NCBI GenBank assembly: GCA_023383815.1
Contig: JAHDYG010000001.1
Location: forward strand, 186,001 to 250,000
Direction: 5' to 3'
Length of the DNA stretch: 64,000 nt
DNA from: Rhodocyclaceae bacterium
GTDB lineage: Bacteria > Pseudomonadota > Gammaproteobacteria > Burkholderiales > Rhodocyclaceae
Shown here: positions 10,214 through 18,887 of the stretch, piece by piece
How positions within the stretch are numbered: position 1 is the stretch's first letter
How the letters are laid out: the number at the start of each line of letters is the position of its first letter
Notes under the pieces: model-generated
What the model saw: only the letters and a program-made list of their open reading frames with translations
What the model was told of the DNA's origin: nothing
Database searches by the model: none
Program-made: the position numbers and the translations under genes

Positions 10214-11532
10214 TTCGCCCTCCGGTCGTTGCGGATCAGCAGGCTCAGCTGGATGCCCTCCACGCGGGCATAGTCGCGGATCTGCCGGATCAGGTTCTCA
10301 TCGAGGATGTAGTCGGCCGCAAGCAGCAGCACGCCATCACGCGACACCAGGTCGCGCGCCAGCACCATTCCGGGCTTGAGCGCCGCCACGGGCACGGTCA
10401 GATCGGTCACGGGCGTGCTCGTCTCGGCGCCCCCCATGATCTCCAGAAAGGCATCCACGACCTGCGGATCGAAGCGCCTGCCCCGGCCCTCAGCGATCAG
10501 CTTCTTCGCCTCCTCGGCGCTGAGGCGGCGCGGCGCGACGATCCCGATCTGAAGACCGTCGAACTCGTTGGCCACCGCCAGGATCCGCGCACCCAGCGGA
10601 ATGGCGAGCCCGACCAGACCGTCCGGATAGCCCAGTCCGTCGAAACGCTCATGGTGCGAACGCAGCAGCCGGGCAGCGTTGCGCAGCTCCTCGAGCGCCA
10701 TCAGCGATTGCTCGCCCTTGACCGGATGCTTGCGATACTGGCCCAGATCGTCACCGCTCATGTGCGAGACCGGCTTCGACAGCAGCTCGTCCGGAAGTCC
10801 GATCTTTCCGATGTCGTGCAGCAGGCCGGCGAGGAAGACGTCCTGCAGCTCACCCGGCCCCAGTTCCATCTTCGTCGCGATCCGGCGCGCCAGATCGGCG
10901 ACGCGGCGGGAGTGTCCGGCCAGCGTGCCTTCGCGCAGCTCGATGAGGTTGGCGAAGATCTTGATCGAGGTGAGAAAGCTCAGCTTGAGCTTCTCGTGCG
11001 CCGAACGCAGCTCGGCCGTACGCTCGGCAACCTTGCGTTCGAGACTGGCGTTGATCTCGCGCAGTTCCTCGTTCTGCCGTGCGGTCAGCGCCTCGAGGCG
11101 CAGTTTCTCGCGCTCGAGCGCCTTGCGTTCGAGGGCATGGCGCACCGTCAGGCGAAGATCGTCGTCATCCCAGGGCTTGCTGACGTAGCGGAAGATCTGC
11201 CCCTTGTTGATCGCTTCGATCGTCGAGCCGATGTCGGAGTATCCCGTCAGGAGGATGCGCACCGTCTCGGGCCAGCGCTTGCGCACCTGTTCGAGAAACT
11301 GCGCGCCATCCATCTCGGGCATGCGCATGTCGGAGATGACGAGATCGAAGCCCGCGCGCTCGAGCGCTGCGAGCCCCTCGGAGCCACTTCCGGCCACCTC
11401 GACGACGTAGCCGCTCTGGCGGAACAGCCGGCGCAAGGCGGACAGGATGTTGGGTTCGTCATCGACGCACAGCACCCGCCACGGCGCCTCCCCGCCCCCT
11501 GCCGCCGCCCCTTCGATCCGCTCATCCGTCAT
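10210..11532 (-). CDS. Receiver-HD-GYP cyclic di-GMP phosphodiesterase
   Basis: A 440-residue response regulator. The receiver domain (about 15-135) has the acidic pair in VLCVDDEP, acceptor Asp68 (ISDMRMPEMDG) and Lys in VSKPW. A coiled coil (about 135-185) joins it to an HD-GYP domain. That domain has the metal-binding LLHDIGKIGLP (His239-Asp240) and HHERFDGLGYP (GYP at about 301-303). HD-GYP enzymes hydrolyse cyclic di-GMP to pGpG or GMP. A C-terminal segment (about 355-440) may modulate activity. Two ATG codons are possible. The one at 11532 (MTDERIEG) follows a G-rich stretch and overlaps the kinase gene by 11 bp. The one at 11553 would add seven residues. It is the middle gene of a kinase-regulator-regulator operon. 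Confidence 0.9.
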   Translation of the reverse strand: MTDERIEGAAAGGGEAPWRVLCVDDEPNILSALRRLFRQSGYVVEVAGSGSEGLAALERAGFDLVISDMRMPEMDGAQFLEQVRKRWPETVRILLTGYSDIGSTIEAINKGQIFRYVSKPWDDDDLRLTVRHALERKALEREKLRLEALTARQNEELREINASLERKVAERTAELRSAHEKLKLSFLTSIKIFANLIELREGTLAGHSRRVADLARRIATKMELGPGELQDVFLAGLLHDIGKIGLPDELLSKPVSHMSGDDLGQYRKHPVKGEQSLMALEELRNAARLLRSHHERFDGLGYPDGLVGLAIPLGARILAVANEFDGLQIGIVAPRRLSAEEAKKLIAEGRGRRFDPQVVDAFLEIMGGAETSTPVTDLTVPVAALKPGMVLARDLVSRDGVLLLAADYILDENLIRQIRDYARVEGIQLSLLIRNDRRAK

Positions 11533-13276
11533 GTTCGCCCCCGGATTCCTCATTGCGCAGTTTCCCGCTTCGGCTCACCGGCAACACGAGGCGAAAGATC
11601 GTGCCCTTGCCGACCTCGCTCTCGACCTCGATCTTCCCGCCATGGGTCTGGATGATGCCGTAGGCGAGCGACAGACCGAGCCCGGTGCCCTTGCCGACCG
11701 GCTTGGTGGTGAAGAAGGGGTCGAAGATCTTCTGGCGCAGACCTTCGGGAATTCCGCTGCCGGTATCCTCGACCTCGATGCCGACCTGCCTGTCCTCATA
11801 GACGGTCCGGATCGTGATCGTGCCGCGCTGCTCCCCGATCGCGTGGGCCGCATTGACCAGCAGATTCATGAACACCTGGTTGAGCTGCGAAGGCAGACAC
11901 TCGATCTCCGGGATCTCGCCGTACTCCTTGACGACGTCAGCCTTGTACTTGATCTCGTTGTTGACGATGTTGAGCGTCGAATCGATGCCCTTGTGCAGAT
12001 CGGCCCACTGCCACTCCTGGCTCGCATCCACGCGCGAAAAATCCTTGAGGTCCTGGATGATCTTGCGCACCCGGGTGATGCCCTCCTTGCACTCGCTCAT
12101 CAGCATCGGGATGTCTTCCTTGAGGAAATCCAGGTCGAGCCGGCTTCGCAGCGCCTTCAGTTCCCCCTCCGGCGCAGCGGGCCCGGACGGCTGGAGCGCC
12201 TGCTCGTAGGCCGCCAGCATCTCGAAGAGATCGGTGAGGTACTTTTCGAGCGTTCCGATGTTCGAATGCACGTAGCCGATCGGATTGTTGATCTCGTGGG
12301 CGACCCCGGCTGCAAGCTGGCCGATCGAAGCCAGCTTCTCGGATTGCAGCAACTGCTCGTTGGCCGCCTCCAGTTGCGCGGTACGTTGCTCGACCAGTTC
12401 CTCGAGCTGTGTCTGGTACGCGCGCAGCACGTCCTCGATATCGTGCCGCGCGGTCACGTCCTGCATGGTCTCGATCGCACCGATCAGCGCTCCCTCCTCG
12501 TCGCGCAGCGGCGCCGCCGAAAAGTACAGCCAGCGCCCGTACTCTCCGAAATGCGAGAAGAAGGCCTCTGCCTCGTACGCCCCTTCGATCAGCGGCGAGC
12601 GCCGGTAGATGTCCTTGTAATAGGCTTCGAGCTTGTTCGACGGCACTCCGTCGATGATCAGGTCGGCAAGCACCGGGCGCTCGGAGGGATAGAACGGCTT
12701 CCACTGGTTGCGCGTGCCGACGATCTCGCTCGCAGCGATGCCGGTCAGCGTCGCGCACGCCTTGTTCCAGTGGGTCACGACGTGATCGGCATCGATCACG
12801 AAGGTCGGCATCGGGTCGCCCTCGATGATCTGCGCCAGCAGGCGCTTCATGCCGCGCTGGCGCGCTTCGTCGCGCTTGCGCTCGGTGAAATCGTAGATGA
12901 AGCACACGATCACCGGCCAGCCTTCGATCTCGACCCGGCTCGGCCTGAGCTCGACCCAGCGCGTCTCGCCCTCCTTCGACACGATCCGGATCTCATAGGC
13001 GCGCGGCTCGATCGATCCGCTCATCCGGGCGGCGGCCCGGGTGCGCCACATGTCGCGATCTTCCGGGTGCGCCAGTTCGAAGAACGGCATCTCGTAGAGT
13101 TGCTCCCGCGTCCACCCCGAGAGCTTCTCCATGGCCGCGTTGGCATACAGGACGCGATCGTCCTGATAGGCCAGCATCGGGCTGCCGACCACGTCGAGCA
13201 GCGCGAGCCGCGCCCTCGCATCGAGGCTGCCGGCCCCGCCCAGGGTCTGAACGATCAGGGTGGCCGGTACGTTCAT
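11522..13276 (-). CDS. Soluble PAS-containing sensor histidine kinase
   Basis: A 584-residue kinase without transmembrane helices. PAS 1 (about 22-135, ending in a PAC with DFTERK) and PAS 2 (about 145-278) precede a coiled coil and the dimerisation/H box [12 protein letters not shown] (His327). The ATP-binding domain shows the N box [10 protein letters not shown] (471-480), G1 DTGSGIP (504-510), the F box FDPFFTTKP and G2 GTGLGL (530-535). The H box belongs to the NtrB/HPK4-like class common in soluble PAS kinases. It is the first gene of an operon whose two other genes encode receivers, so it presumably phosphorylates both and thereby controls cyclic di-GMP breakdown. The signal sensed is not evident. 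Confidence 0.92.
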   Translation of the reverse strand: MNVPATLIVQTLGGAGSLDARARLALLDVVGSPMLAYQDDRVLYANAAMEKLSGWTREQLYEMPFFELAHPEDRDMWRTRAAARMSGSIEPRAYEIRIVSKEGETRWVELRPSRVEIEGWPVIVCFIYDFTERKRDEARQRGMKRLLAQIIEGDPMPTFVIDADHVVTHWNKACATLTGIAASEIVGTRNQWKPFYPSERPVLADLIIDGVPSNKLEAYYKDIYRRSPLIEGAYEAEAFFSHFGEYGRWLYFSAAPLRDEEGALIGAIETMQDVTARHDIEDVLRAYQTQLEELVEQRTAQLEAANEQLLQSEKLASIGQLAAGVAHEINNPIGYVHSNIGTLEKYLTDLFEMLAAYEQALQPSGPAAPEGELKALRSRLDLDFLKEDIPMLMSECKEGITRVRKIIQDLKDFSRVDASQEWQWADLHKGIDSTLNIVNNEIKYKADVVKEYGEIPEIECLPSQLNQVFMNLLVNAAHAIGEQRGTITIRTVYEDRQVGIEVEDTGSGIPEGLRQKIFDPFFTTKPVGKGTGLGLSLAYGIIQTHGGKIEVESEVGKGTIFRLVLPVSRSGKLRNEESGGEHDG

Positions 13277-13447
13277 GCTGTGGCCCCATGGATGAACTGA
13301 TCACTGCCGCCGAGTACACCCCGGCCAGCCGGTATCAGCGCGAAAACTCCCGCGCTCCGTGCGGGAAGGCATGATGCGATGATATGCCCTCGACGGCGGA
13401 ATGTGGACCTCCGTGCGCGGCCCGACGTCGCGCGGAGCGCCAGCCCA

Positions 13448-14203
13448 TCATCGCTCGACGCCGGACAGTCGCAGATCCCCGAACCAGGCGGTCACTGCCT
13501 CGCCGGTGTTGTCGGTATCGGCGCTGACCGCGATTCCGACGACCTTCGGGGCCGTCTCGCCGAACAGGCGTTCGAAGTCCAGTGCGAGGTTGCGCTCGAC
13601 CTCGACCCACTGACCAACCTGCTCCGCACCGCTTTCGACGACCTGCATGCGCACCCGATCCGTATAGGCGTTGGGGGCGCTCGCACCAGCAGGCTGCGCC
13701 GTTCCCCAAACATAGGTGATGGCCGCTGCAGGCAACTGCGCGCCATACAGGGTCCGTGCCAGAGTCATCTGCAATCGCGTACCCAGAGACAGGCGTTCGG
13801 ACGGATAGTCGAAGAGCACATAGACCTTGGCCGCGTAGTCGTCGCCTTCCCTGCGGGTCAGGTCCGATCCGGCAACCACGTTCGAGACCTTCCAGCGCCA
13901 GCGCAGCAAAGGCGTTCGCGCGGGGTCGGCATCAAGCCGATGAAAGAGGGTCGACGCCGATCGTTCCGAGCGCACCTGCAGCACGGTCACGCCGCCATCC
14001 TCCACCAGTTCGAATCGGTTGTCGCGCTCCACTTTCGGCAAGCTCTGGCGGCCCCAGCCAGCGGGAAGCACCTCTCCCGGCGCATGACCTGAAAAGCGCT
14101 CGATCCGATTCTCGTCTTGTGCCGACAGCGTGTCCGACCACCCCGCCCAGAGGACGATGCCCGCCGCAATCGCGAGGCGGGCGCGATTCGACCGGTTTGT
14201 CAT
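13448..14203 (-). CDS. Exported DUF3047-family protein
   Basis: A 251-residue protein with a signal peptide (MTNRSNRARLAIAAGIVLWA, then cleavage near LSA-QDE). The mature part resembles the DUF3047 family, including RYSGHAP-like and LRWRWKV segments, and has a beta-rich, lectin-like character. No function is established for the family. ATG 14203 is well supported by GGAGG six bases upstream. Reading further upstream in the same frame would run antisense through the next gene and is not credible. The gene is divergent from the ArsS radical SAM operon with 135 bp between starts, which hints at co-regulation but does not prove it. Confidence 0.75.
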   Translation of the reverse strand: MTNRSNRARLAIAAGIVLWAGWSDTLSAQDENRIERFSGHAPGEVLPAGWGRQSLPKVERDNRFELVEDGGVTVLQVRSERSASTLFHRLDADPARTPLLRWRWKVSNVVAGSDLTRREGDDYAAKVYVLFDYPSERLSLGTRLQMTLARTLYGAQLPAAAITYVWGTAQPAGASAPNAYTDRVRMQVVESGAEQVGQWVEVERNLALDFERLFGETAPKVVGIAVSADTDNTGEAVTAWFGDLRLSGVER

Positions 14204-14338
14204 GGCATCCTCCACGACCCCCTCCGTCTGTGACAGCCTCCGCAACGAGCGTAGCTTCCGTGTAAGGAACTCTTCGCCCGAACGACAGACTTCAGTACAG
14301 TTGTCCCCAACCCCATCTCCGACCCGAAGAGCAAGAAC

Positions 14339-15292
14339 ATGCATGCAACCCTGCCCCTCCTCCAGAACACTGCCTTCCCCACGATCCGCCGCGCCAGGCT
14401 CGAGACGCTGCAGGTGAACCTGGGCTATCGCTGCAATCAGACCTGCGTCCATTGTCACGTCAACGCCGGCCCGAACCGCACCGAGATGATGGACCACGAA
14501 ACCCTGGCACTGATTCCTCAGGTCCTCGTTGCGCGTGGCCTCGGCACGCTGGATCTGACCGGAGGCGCCCCCGAACTCCACCCGGAGTTCCGCACCCTGG
14601 TCCGCGCTGCGCGCAGCCAGGGCGTGCGCGTCATCGATCGCTGCAACCTGACGGTAACGTTCGAACCGGGCCAGGAAGGACTGACCGGATTTCTCGCCGA
14701 CCATCAGGTCGAGGTGGTCGCCTCCCTGCCGTGCTATTCGGCCGCCAACGTCGACAAGCAGCGCGGCGATGGCGTATTCGACAAGAGCATCGCCGCGCTC
14801 CGGACGCTGAACGCCCTCGGCTACGGGCACGAAGGAAGCGGCCTGGTGCTGAATCTGGTCTACAACCCGCTCGGCCCAGCGCTGCCGCCGCCGCAGCGCG
14901 CACTGGAGGCCGACTATAAGCGCGAGCTGTTCGAGCATTTCGGCATCGTCTTCAACCACCTGCTCGCGCTCGCCAACATGCCCATCCAGCGCTTCGGCAG
15001 CATGCTGATCTCCAAGGGACAGTTCAACGACTACCTGCGCCTGCTCAAGGAAAACCACGCCGCGGGCAATCTCGATGGCGTGATGTGCCGCAGCCTCGTG
15101 AGCGTCGACTGGCAGGGATTTCTGTACGACTGTGACTTCAACCAGCAGTTGGGCCTGACCCTCCCGGGGCGAGGCCGGCCGCACCTGCGGGATCTGCTGG
15201 AGGACGATCTTTTCGACCGCTCGATCCGCGTCGCCGACCACTGCTACGGCTGCACGGCCGGACAGGGCAGCAGCTGCGGCGGAGCGCTATAG
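14339..15292 (+). CDS. arsS: ArsS-type radical SAM/Cys-rich protein
   Basis: A 317-residue radical SAM enzyme. The iron-sulfur cluster motif CxxxCxxC is at Cys32, Cys36 and Cys39 (RCNQTCVHCH). TGGAPE (from about residue 74) matches the SAM-contacting GGEP-like motif. The C-terminal half carries further cysteines: Cys250, Cys265, Cys302, Cys305 and Cys313 in CYGCTAGQGSSCGG. This matches the radical SAM/Cys-rich family (ArsS, also called selenodomain radical SAM). Members supply a 5'-deoxyadenosyl group in arsenosugar biosynthesis, and some carry selenocysteine. Here the motif is all cysteine and the stop is TAG, so no selenocysteine is implied. It is the first gene of a cluster whose other genes belong to families that co-occur with ArsS. 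The substrate is inferred from family, and no arsM is present in the window. Confidence 0.85.
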   Translation: MHATLPLLQNTAFPTIRRARLETLQVNLGYRCNQTCVHCHVNAGPNRTEMMDHETLALIPQVLVARGLGTLDLTGGAPELHPEFRTLVRAARSQGVRVIDRCNLTVTFEPGQEGLTGFLADHQVEVVASLPCYSAANVDKQRGDGVFDKSIAALRTLNALGYGHEGSGLVLNLVYNPLGPALPPPQRALEADYKRELFEHFGIVFNHLLALANMPIQRFGSMLISKGQFNDYLRLLKENHAAGNLDGVMCRSLVSVDWQGFLYDCDFNQQLGLTLPGRGRPHLRDLLEDDLFDRSIRVADHCYGCTAGQGSSCGGAL

Positions 15293-15400
15293 GCAGGATC
15301 GAGTGCGCAATCCGTAAGGACTGTCGCATCGGCACGACGAATGGAAGGAACGCCCGGCCACGGCGCCGGCCGCTGTCAAATCCTGCGCGGGGCAGAACCC

Positions 15401-17551
15401 ATGAAAAGAATCCTGCTGTTGCTCGTCATCGCGGCACTCGTCGTCGCCTTCTTCGTCTTCGACCTCGACCGCTTTCTCACACTCGAGGCGCTCAAGGAAA
15501 GTCAGGCACGCTTCGACGCCTGGCGCAGCGAATCCCCGTGGCTGGTGACCGCCGGTTTCTTCATCCTCTACGTGGCGGTGACGGCCTTGTCGCTACCCGG
15601 CGCGGCGATCATGACACTGGCGGCCGGCGCGCTGTTCGGGCTGGTGACCGGGACGATTCTGGTCTCGTTCGCGTCGACGATCGGCGCCACCCTCGCCTTT
15701 CTGGTGTCGCGCTTCCTGCTGCACGACTGGGTGCAGGCGCGCTTCGGCGAGCGGCTCGGGGCGATCAACCGGGGCATGGCACGCGACGGCGCGTTCTATC
15801 TGTTCACGCTGCGCCTGGTGCCGGTCTTTCCGTTCTTCCTGATCAACCTGCTGATGGGCCTCACGCCGATGCGCGCGTGGACCTTCTACTGGGTGAGCCA
15901 GGTCGGCATGTTCGCCGGCACCATCGTGTACGTGAATGCCGGCACGCAACTGGGCGCGATCGACAGCCTCTCCGGCATCCTGTCGCCGGCCCTGCTCGGC
16001 TCGTTCGCGCTGCTCGGCGTGTTCCCGCTGATCGCCAAACGCATCGTCGAGATCGTGCGCAAGCGTCGCGTCTATGCGAACTGGAGCCGGCCGGCGAGGT
16101 TCGACCGCAACCTGGTCGTGATCGGGGGCGGCGCGGCTGGGCTGGTGAGCGCGTACATCGCCTCTGCGGTGAAGGCGAAGGTGACGCTGGTCGAGGCCCA
16201 CAAGATGGGCGGCGACTGCCTCAACACTGGCTGCGTGCCGAGCAAGGCGCTGATCCGCAGCGCGAAACTGGCCCATCAGATCCGTCATGCGGACCGCTAT
16301 GGCCTGGCGGCCGACGAGCCGCGTTTCAGCTTCCGCACGGTGATGGCGCGGGTGCACGACAAGATCCGTGCGATCGAGCCGCACGACAGCGTGGAGCGCT
16401 ACACCAAGCTCGGCGTCGAGGTGCTGCAAGGCTATGCGACGATCGTCGATCCCTGGACGGTCGAGATCGCGATGAACGACGGCGGCACGCGCCGGCTGAC
16501 CACACGCAACGTCGTGATCGCCGCGGGCGCGCAACCGATCGTGCCGCCGGTGCCCGGCATCGAGGAGGTCGGCTACGTGACCAGCGACACCATGTGGGAC
16601 GCGTTCGCGAAGCTCGACGCGCCGCCGGCACGGCTGGTCGTGCTCGGCGGCGGACCGATCGGCTGCGAGCTGGCGCACGCCATGGCGCGGCTCGGCTCGG
16701 GCGTCGCACAGATCCAGCGCGGCCCTCGCATCCTGCCGCGCGAGGACGCCGAGGTGTCCGAACTCGCACGCGCCGCGCTGGAGGCGGACGGGGTGCAGGT
16801 GCTCACCGATCACAAGCTGCTGCGCTTCGAGCGCGACGGAGAACGCCGCGTCGCCATCGTCGAGCATGCCGGCACCGAGCGCCGCATCGAGTTCGACGCG
16901 CTCCTCGTCGCGGTCGGCCGCAGCGCGCGCCTGACCGGCTACGGCCTCGAAGCGCTCGGCATTCCGACCGATCGCACCGTGATCACCAACGAATACCTCG
17001 AGACGCTCTACCCGAATATCTTCGCCGCTGGCGACGTCGCCGGACCCTACCAGTTCACCCACACCGCCGCCCACATGGCCTGGTATGCCTCGGTCAATGC
17101 GCTCTTCGGCGATTTCCGCAAGTTTCGCGTGGACTGGTCCACCGTCCCGTGGACCACCTTCATCGACCCGGAAGTCGCCCGCGTCGGCCTGAACGAACAG
17201 GAGGCCCGGGAACGCGGCATCGCCTTCGAGGTGACGAGGTACGGCATCGACGATCTCGACCGCGCGATCGCCGACAGTGCCGACCACGGCTTCGTCAAGG
17301 TGCTGACCGTGCCGGGAAAGGACCGCATCCTCGGCGTGACCATCGTGGGCGAGCACGCCAGCGACCTGCTCGCCGAATACGTGCTCGCGATGAAGCACGG
17401 CCTCGGGCTGAACAGGATCCTCGGCACCATCCACACCTATCCGACGCTGTCCGAGGCTAACAAGTACGCAGCGGGCGAATGGAAACGCGCGCATGCGCCG
17501 CAGCGCCTGCTCGAATGGGTCGGGCGTTACCACGCGTGGAAGCTCGGCTGA
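15401..17551 (+). CDS. VTT-domain membrane protein fused to FAD-dependent disulfide oxidoreductase
   Basis: A 716-residue fusion. Residues 1-225 form a TVP38/TMEM64 (VTT, DedA-like) membrane domain with several hydrophobic helices and a GAAIMTLAAGALFG re-entrant-type segment. Residues 235-716 are a mercuric reductase/lipoamide dehydrogenase-like flavoprotein. It has FAD motif IGGGAAG (241-247), redox-active Cys273-x4-Cys278 in GGDCLNTGCVPSK, and NAD(P)H motif VLGGGPIGCE. The dimer domain ends in HTYPTLSEANK, which keeps the His and Glu used by lipoamide dehydrogenases. There is no N-terminal metal-binding HMA domain and no C-terminal vicinal cysteine pair, so a simple MerA role is unlikely. 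ATG 15401 is preferred because the hydrophobic signal starts there; an ATG at 15341 would add 20 unrelated residues. It lies inside the ArsS cluster. The physiological substrate is unknown. Confidence 0.85.
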   Translation: MKRILLLLVIAALVVAFFVFDLDRFLTLEALKESQARFDAWRSESPWLVTAGFFILYVAVTALSLPGAAIMTLAAGALFGLVTGTILVSFASTIGATLAFLVSRFLLHDWVQARFGERLGAINRGMARDGAFYLFTLRLVPVFPFFLINLLMGLTPMRAWTFYWVSQVGMFAGTIVYVNAGTQLGAIDSLSGILSPALLGSFALLGVFPLIAKRIVEIVRKRRVYANWSRPARFDRNLVVIGGGAAGLVSAYIASAVKAKVTLVEAHKMGGDCLNTGCVPSKALIRSAKLAHQIRHADRYGLAADEPRFSFRTVMARVHDKIRAIEPHDSVERYTKLGVEVLQGYATIVDPWTVEIAMNDGGTRRLTTRNVVIAAGAQPIVPPVPGIEEVGYVTSDTMWDAFAKLDAPPARLVVLGGGPIGCELAHAMARLGSGVAQIQRGPRILPREDAEVSELARAALEADGVQVLTDHKLLRFERDGERRVAIVEHAGTERRIEFDALLVAVGRSARLTGYGLEALGIPTDRTVITNEYLETLYPNIFAAGDVAGPYQFTHTAAHMAWYASVNALFGDFRKFRVDWSTVPWTTFIDPEVARVGLNEQEARERGIAFEVTRYGIDDLDRAIADSADHGFVKVLTVPGKDRILGVTIVGEHASDLLAEYVLAMKHGLGLNRILGTIHTYPTLSEANKYAAGEWKRAHAPQRLLEWVGRYHAWKLG

Positions 17552-17555
17552 CGCC

Positions 17556-18230
17556 ATGAAGCTCACGATCGTCATCCCCGTGCTGAACGAAGCGGCCCGC
17601 CTCCCGGAGACGCTGGCGCAGCTCGCGGGGATGCGCGCACGCGGCGTCGAAGTCATCGTCGTCGATGGCGGCAGCAGCGATGACAGCGTCGCCGTCGCGC
17701 ACGCGGCCGGCGTTCGCACGCTCAGCGCGCAAGCCGGCCGCGCATGCCAGATGAACGCGGGAGCGGCTGCGGCGACCGGAGACGTCTTGCTGTTCCTGCA
17801 CGCAGATACCACGCTTCCGCAGCGCGCCGACGCGATCGTGCTCGACGCGCTCGGAAGTGGCAGCCATGCGTGGGGCCGCTTCGACGTGCTGATCGACGGA
17901 CGCCCGTGGATGTTGCGCGTGGTGGCCGCGATGATGAACCTGCGCTCGCGGCTCACCGGCATCGCGACCGGCGACCAGGCGATCTTCGTAACCCGCACGG
18001 CGTTCGACGTGGTCGGCGGATTCCCCGAACAACCGCTGATGGAAGACGTCGAGCTGTCGCGCCGACTGCTCGCGCTGTCAGCGCCCGCGTGCGTCCACCA
18101 CAAGGTGCGCACTTCGGGCCGGCGCTGGGAGACGCGTGGCGTGTGGCGCACGATCGCGCTGATGTGGCGGCTGCGCTGGGCCTACTGGCGCGGTACACCC
18201 GCCGATGAACTGGCCCGGTATTACCGATGA
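17556..18230 (+). CDS. TIGR04283-type small glycosyltransferase (rSAM-associated transferase 2)
   Basis: A 224-residue GT-A fold family 2 glycosyltransferase. The N-terminal IVIPVLNEAARLPETL and VVDGGSSDDS motifs bind the nucleotide sugar, and LHADTTLP supplies the metal-binding acidic residues. GDQAIFVTR and MEDVELSRRL are typical of the family associated with arsenosugar or rSAM/selenodomain loci. It starts 4 bp after the oxidoreductase stop and ends in an ATGA overlap with the next gene, so it is in the same operon. The donor and acceptor are not known from sequence. ATG 17556 is chosen because the conserved domain begins at once. Confidence 0.85.
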   Translation: MKLTIVIPVLNEAARLPETLAQLAGMRARGVEVIVVDGGSSDDSVAVAHAAGVRTLSAQAGRACQMNAGAAAATGDVLLFLHADTTLPQRADAIVLDALGSGSHAWGRFDVLIDGRPWMLRVVAAMMNLRSRLTGIATGDQAIFVTRTAFDVVGGFPEQPLMEDVELSRRLLALSAPACVHHKVRTSGRRWETRGVWRTIALMWRLRWAYWRGTPADELARYYR

Positions 18231-18862
18231 GGCCAGTCCGGATCATCGTGTTCGCCAAAGCACCGGTCGCCGGTCAGGTCAAGACCCGGCTGATTCCGGC
18301 CCTGGGCGCACAGGGCGCGGCGAACCTCGCACGGGCGATGCTCACCCGGACCCTGGCCGCGGCGCTGGCTGCAAGGGTTGGACGAGTGGAGCTTTGCGCG
18401 AGCCCGGCGATCGATGCTTCGTCATGGGCTGGTTTCGTTGTCGACGCGCAGGTCGCGATGACCGGTCAGGGGGAAGGGAATCTCGGACACCGCATGAGCC
18501 GGGCCGCACAGCGCAGTCTTGCGCGCGGTGAGCTCCCGATCCTGATCGGCACCGATTGCGTGGAGATGTCGCCCGAGCTGCTGGCCGAGGCAGCCGCGCA
18601 GCTCGCAGCGCACGATCTGGTGCTCTACCCCGCACACGATGGAGGCTACGCGCTGCTCGGACTCACCCGGTTCGATGCGCGCCTCTTCGAGGACATTGCA
18701 TGGAGCACCGCCAGCGTCGCCGGAACAACGCTCGCCCGCGCACGCGAGATCGGGCTGCGCGTCTGGACCGGGCGACGGCTGCACGACGTCGACCGCACGG
18801 AGGATCTGCACCACCTCCCGATCGCCCTACGGACCGAAATCGCCCTGCGGACCGAGAACTGA
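18227..18862 (+). CDS. TIGR04282-type transferase (DUF2064, rSAM-associated transferase 1)
   Basis: A 211-residue nucleotidyl/glycosyltransferase-like protein of the DUF2064 family. The N-terminal IIVFAKAPVAGQVKTRL is a nucleotide-binding loop, LIGTDCVEMSPELL is the acidic motif, and LYPAHDGGYALLGL is highly characteristic. Members cluster with ArsS-type radical SAM proteins and TIGR04283 transferases, as here. The start overlaps the preceding stop in ATGA. The last residues repeat a six-residue unit (IALRTE twice), encoded by a near-perfect 18-bp tandem duplication at 18821-18856. The catalytic role is unproven for the family. Confidence 0.85.
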   Translation: MRPVRIIVFAKAPVAGQVKTRLIPALGAQGAANLARAMLTRTLAAALAARVGRVELCASPAIDASSWAGFVVDAQVAMTGQGEGNLGHRMSRAAQRSLARGELPILIGTDCVEMSPELLAEAAAQLAAHDLVLYPAHDGGYALLGLTRFDARLFEDIAWSTASVAGTTLARAREIGLRVWTGRRLHDVDRTEDLHHLPIALRTEIALRTEN

Positions 18863-18887
18863 CCGCAGCAAGACCGTGATCCGGCCC

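Noticed and set aside
14204..15241. Upstream extension of the DUF3047 gene to 597 residues
   Set aside because: The extension is antisense to the ArsS gene. The ATG at 14203 has a strong ribosome site and begins a signal peptide.
15242..15292. Possible selenocysteine codon in the ArsS-like protein
   Set aside because: All C-terminal positions are encoded as cysteine and the gene ends in TAG. There is no in-frame TGA to recode.
15343..15375. GC-rich inverted repeat (CGGCC/GGCCG) between arsS and the VTT fusion gene
   Set aside because: A five-base stem is expected by chance in DNA of this composition, and there is no T run.
15593..18151. Very long open frame on the minus strand (852 codons) opposite the oxidoreductase gene
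   Set aside because: It is a shadow of a GC-rich gene: Arg/Ala/Asp/His-rich composition, no domain, no ribosome site. The plus strand carries well-defined motifs in another frame.
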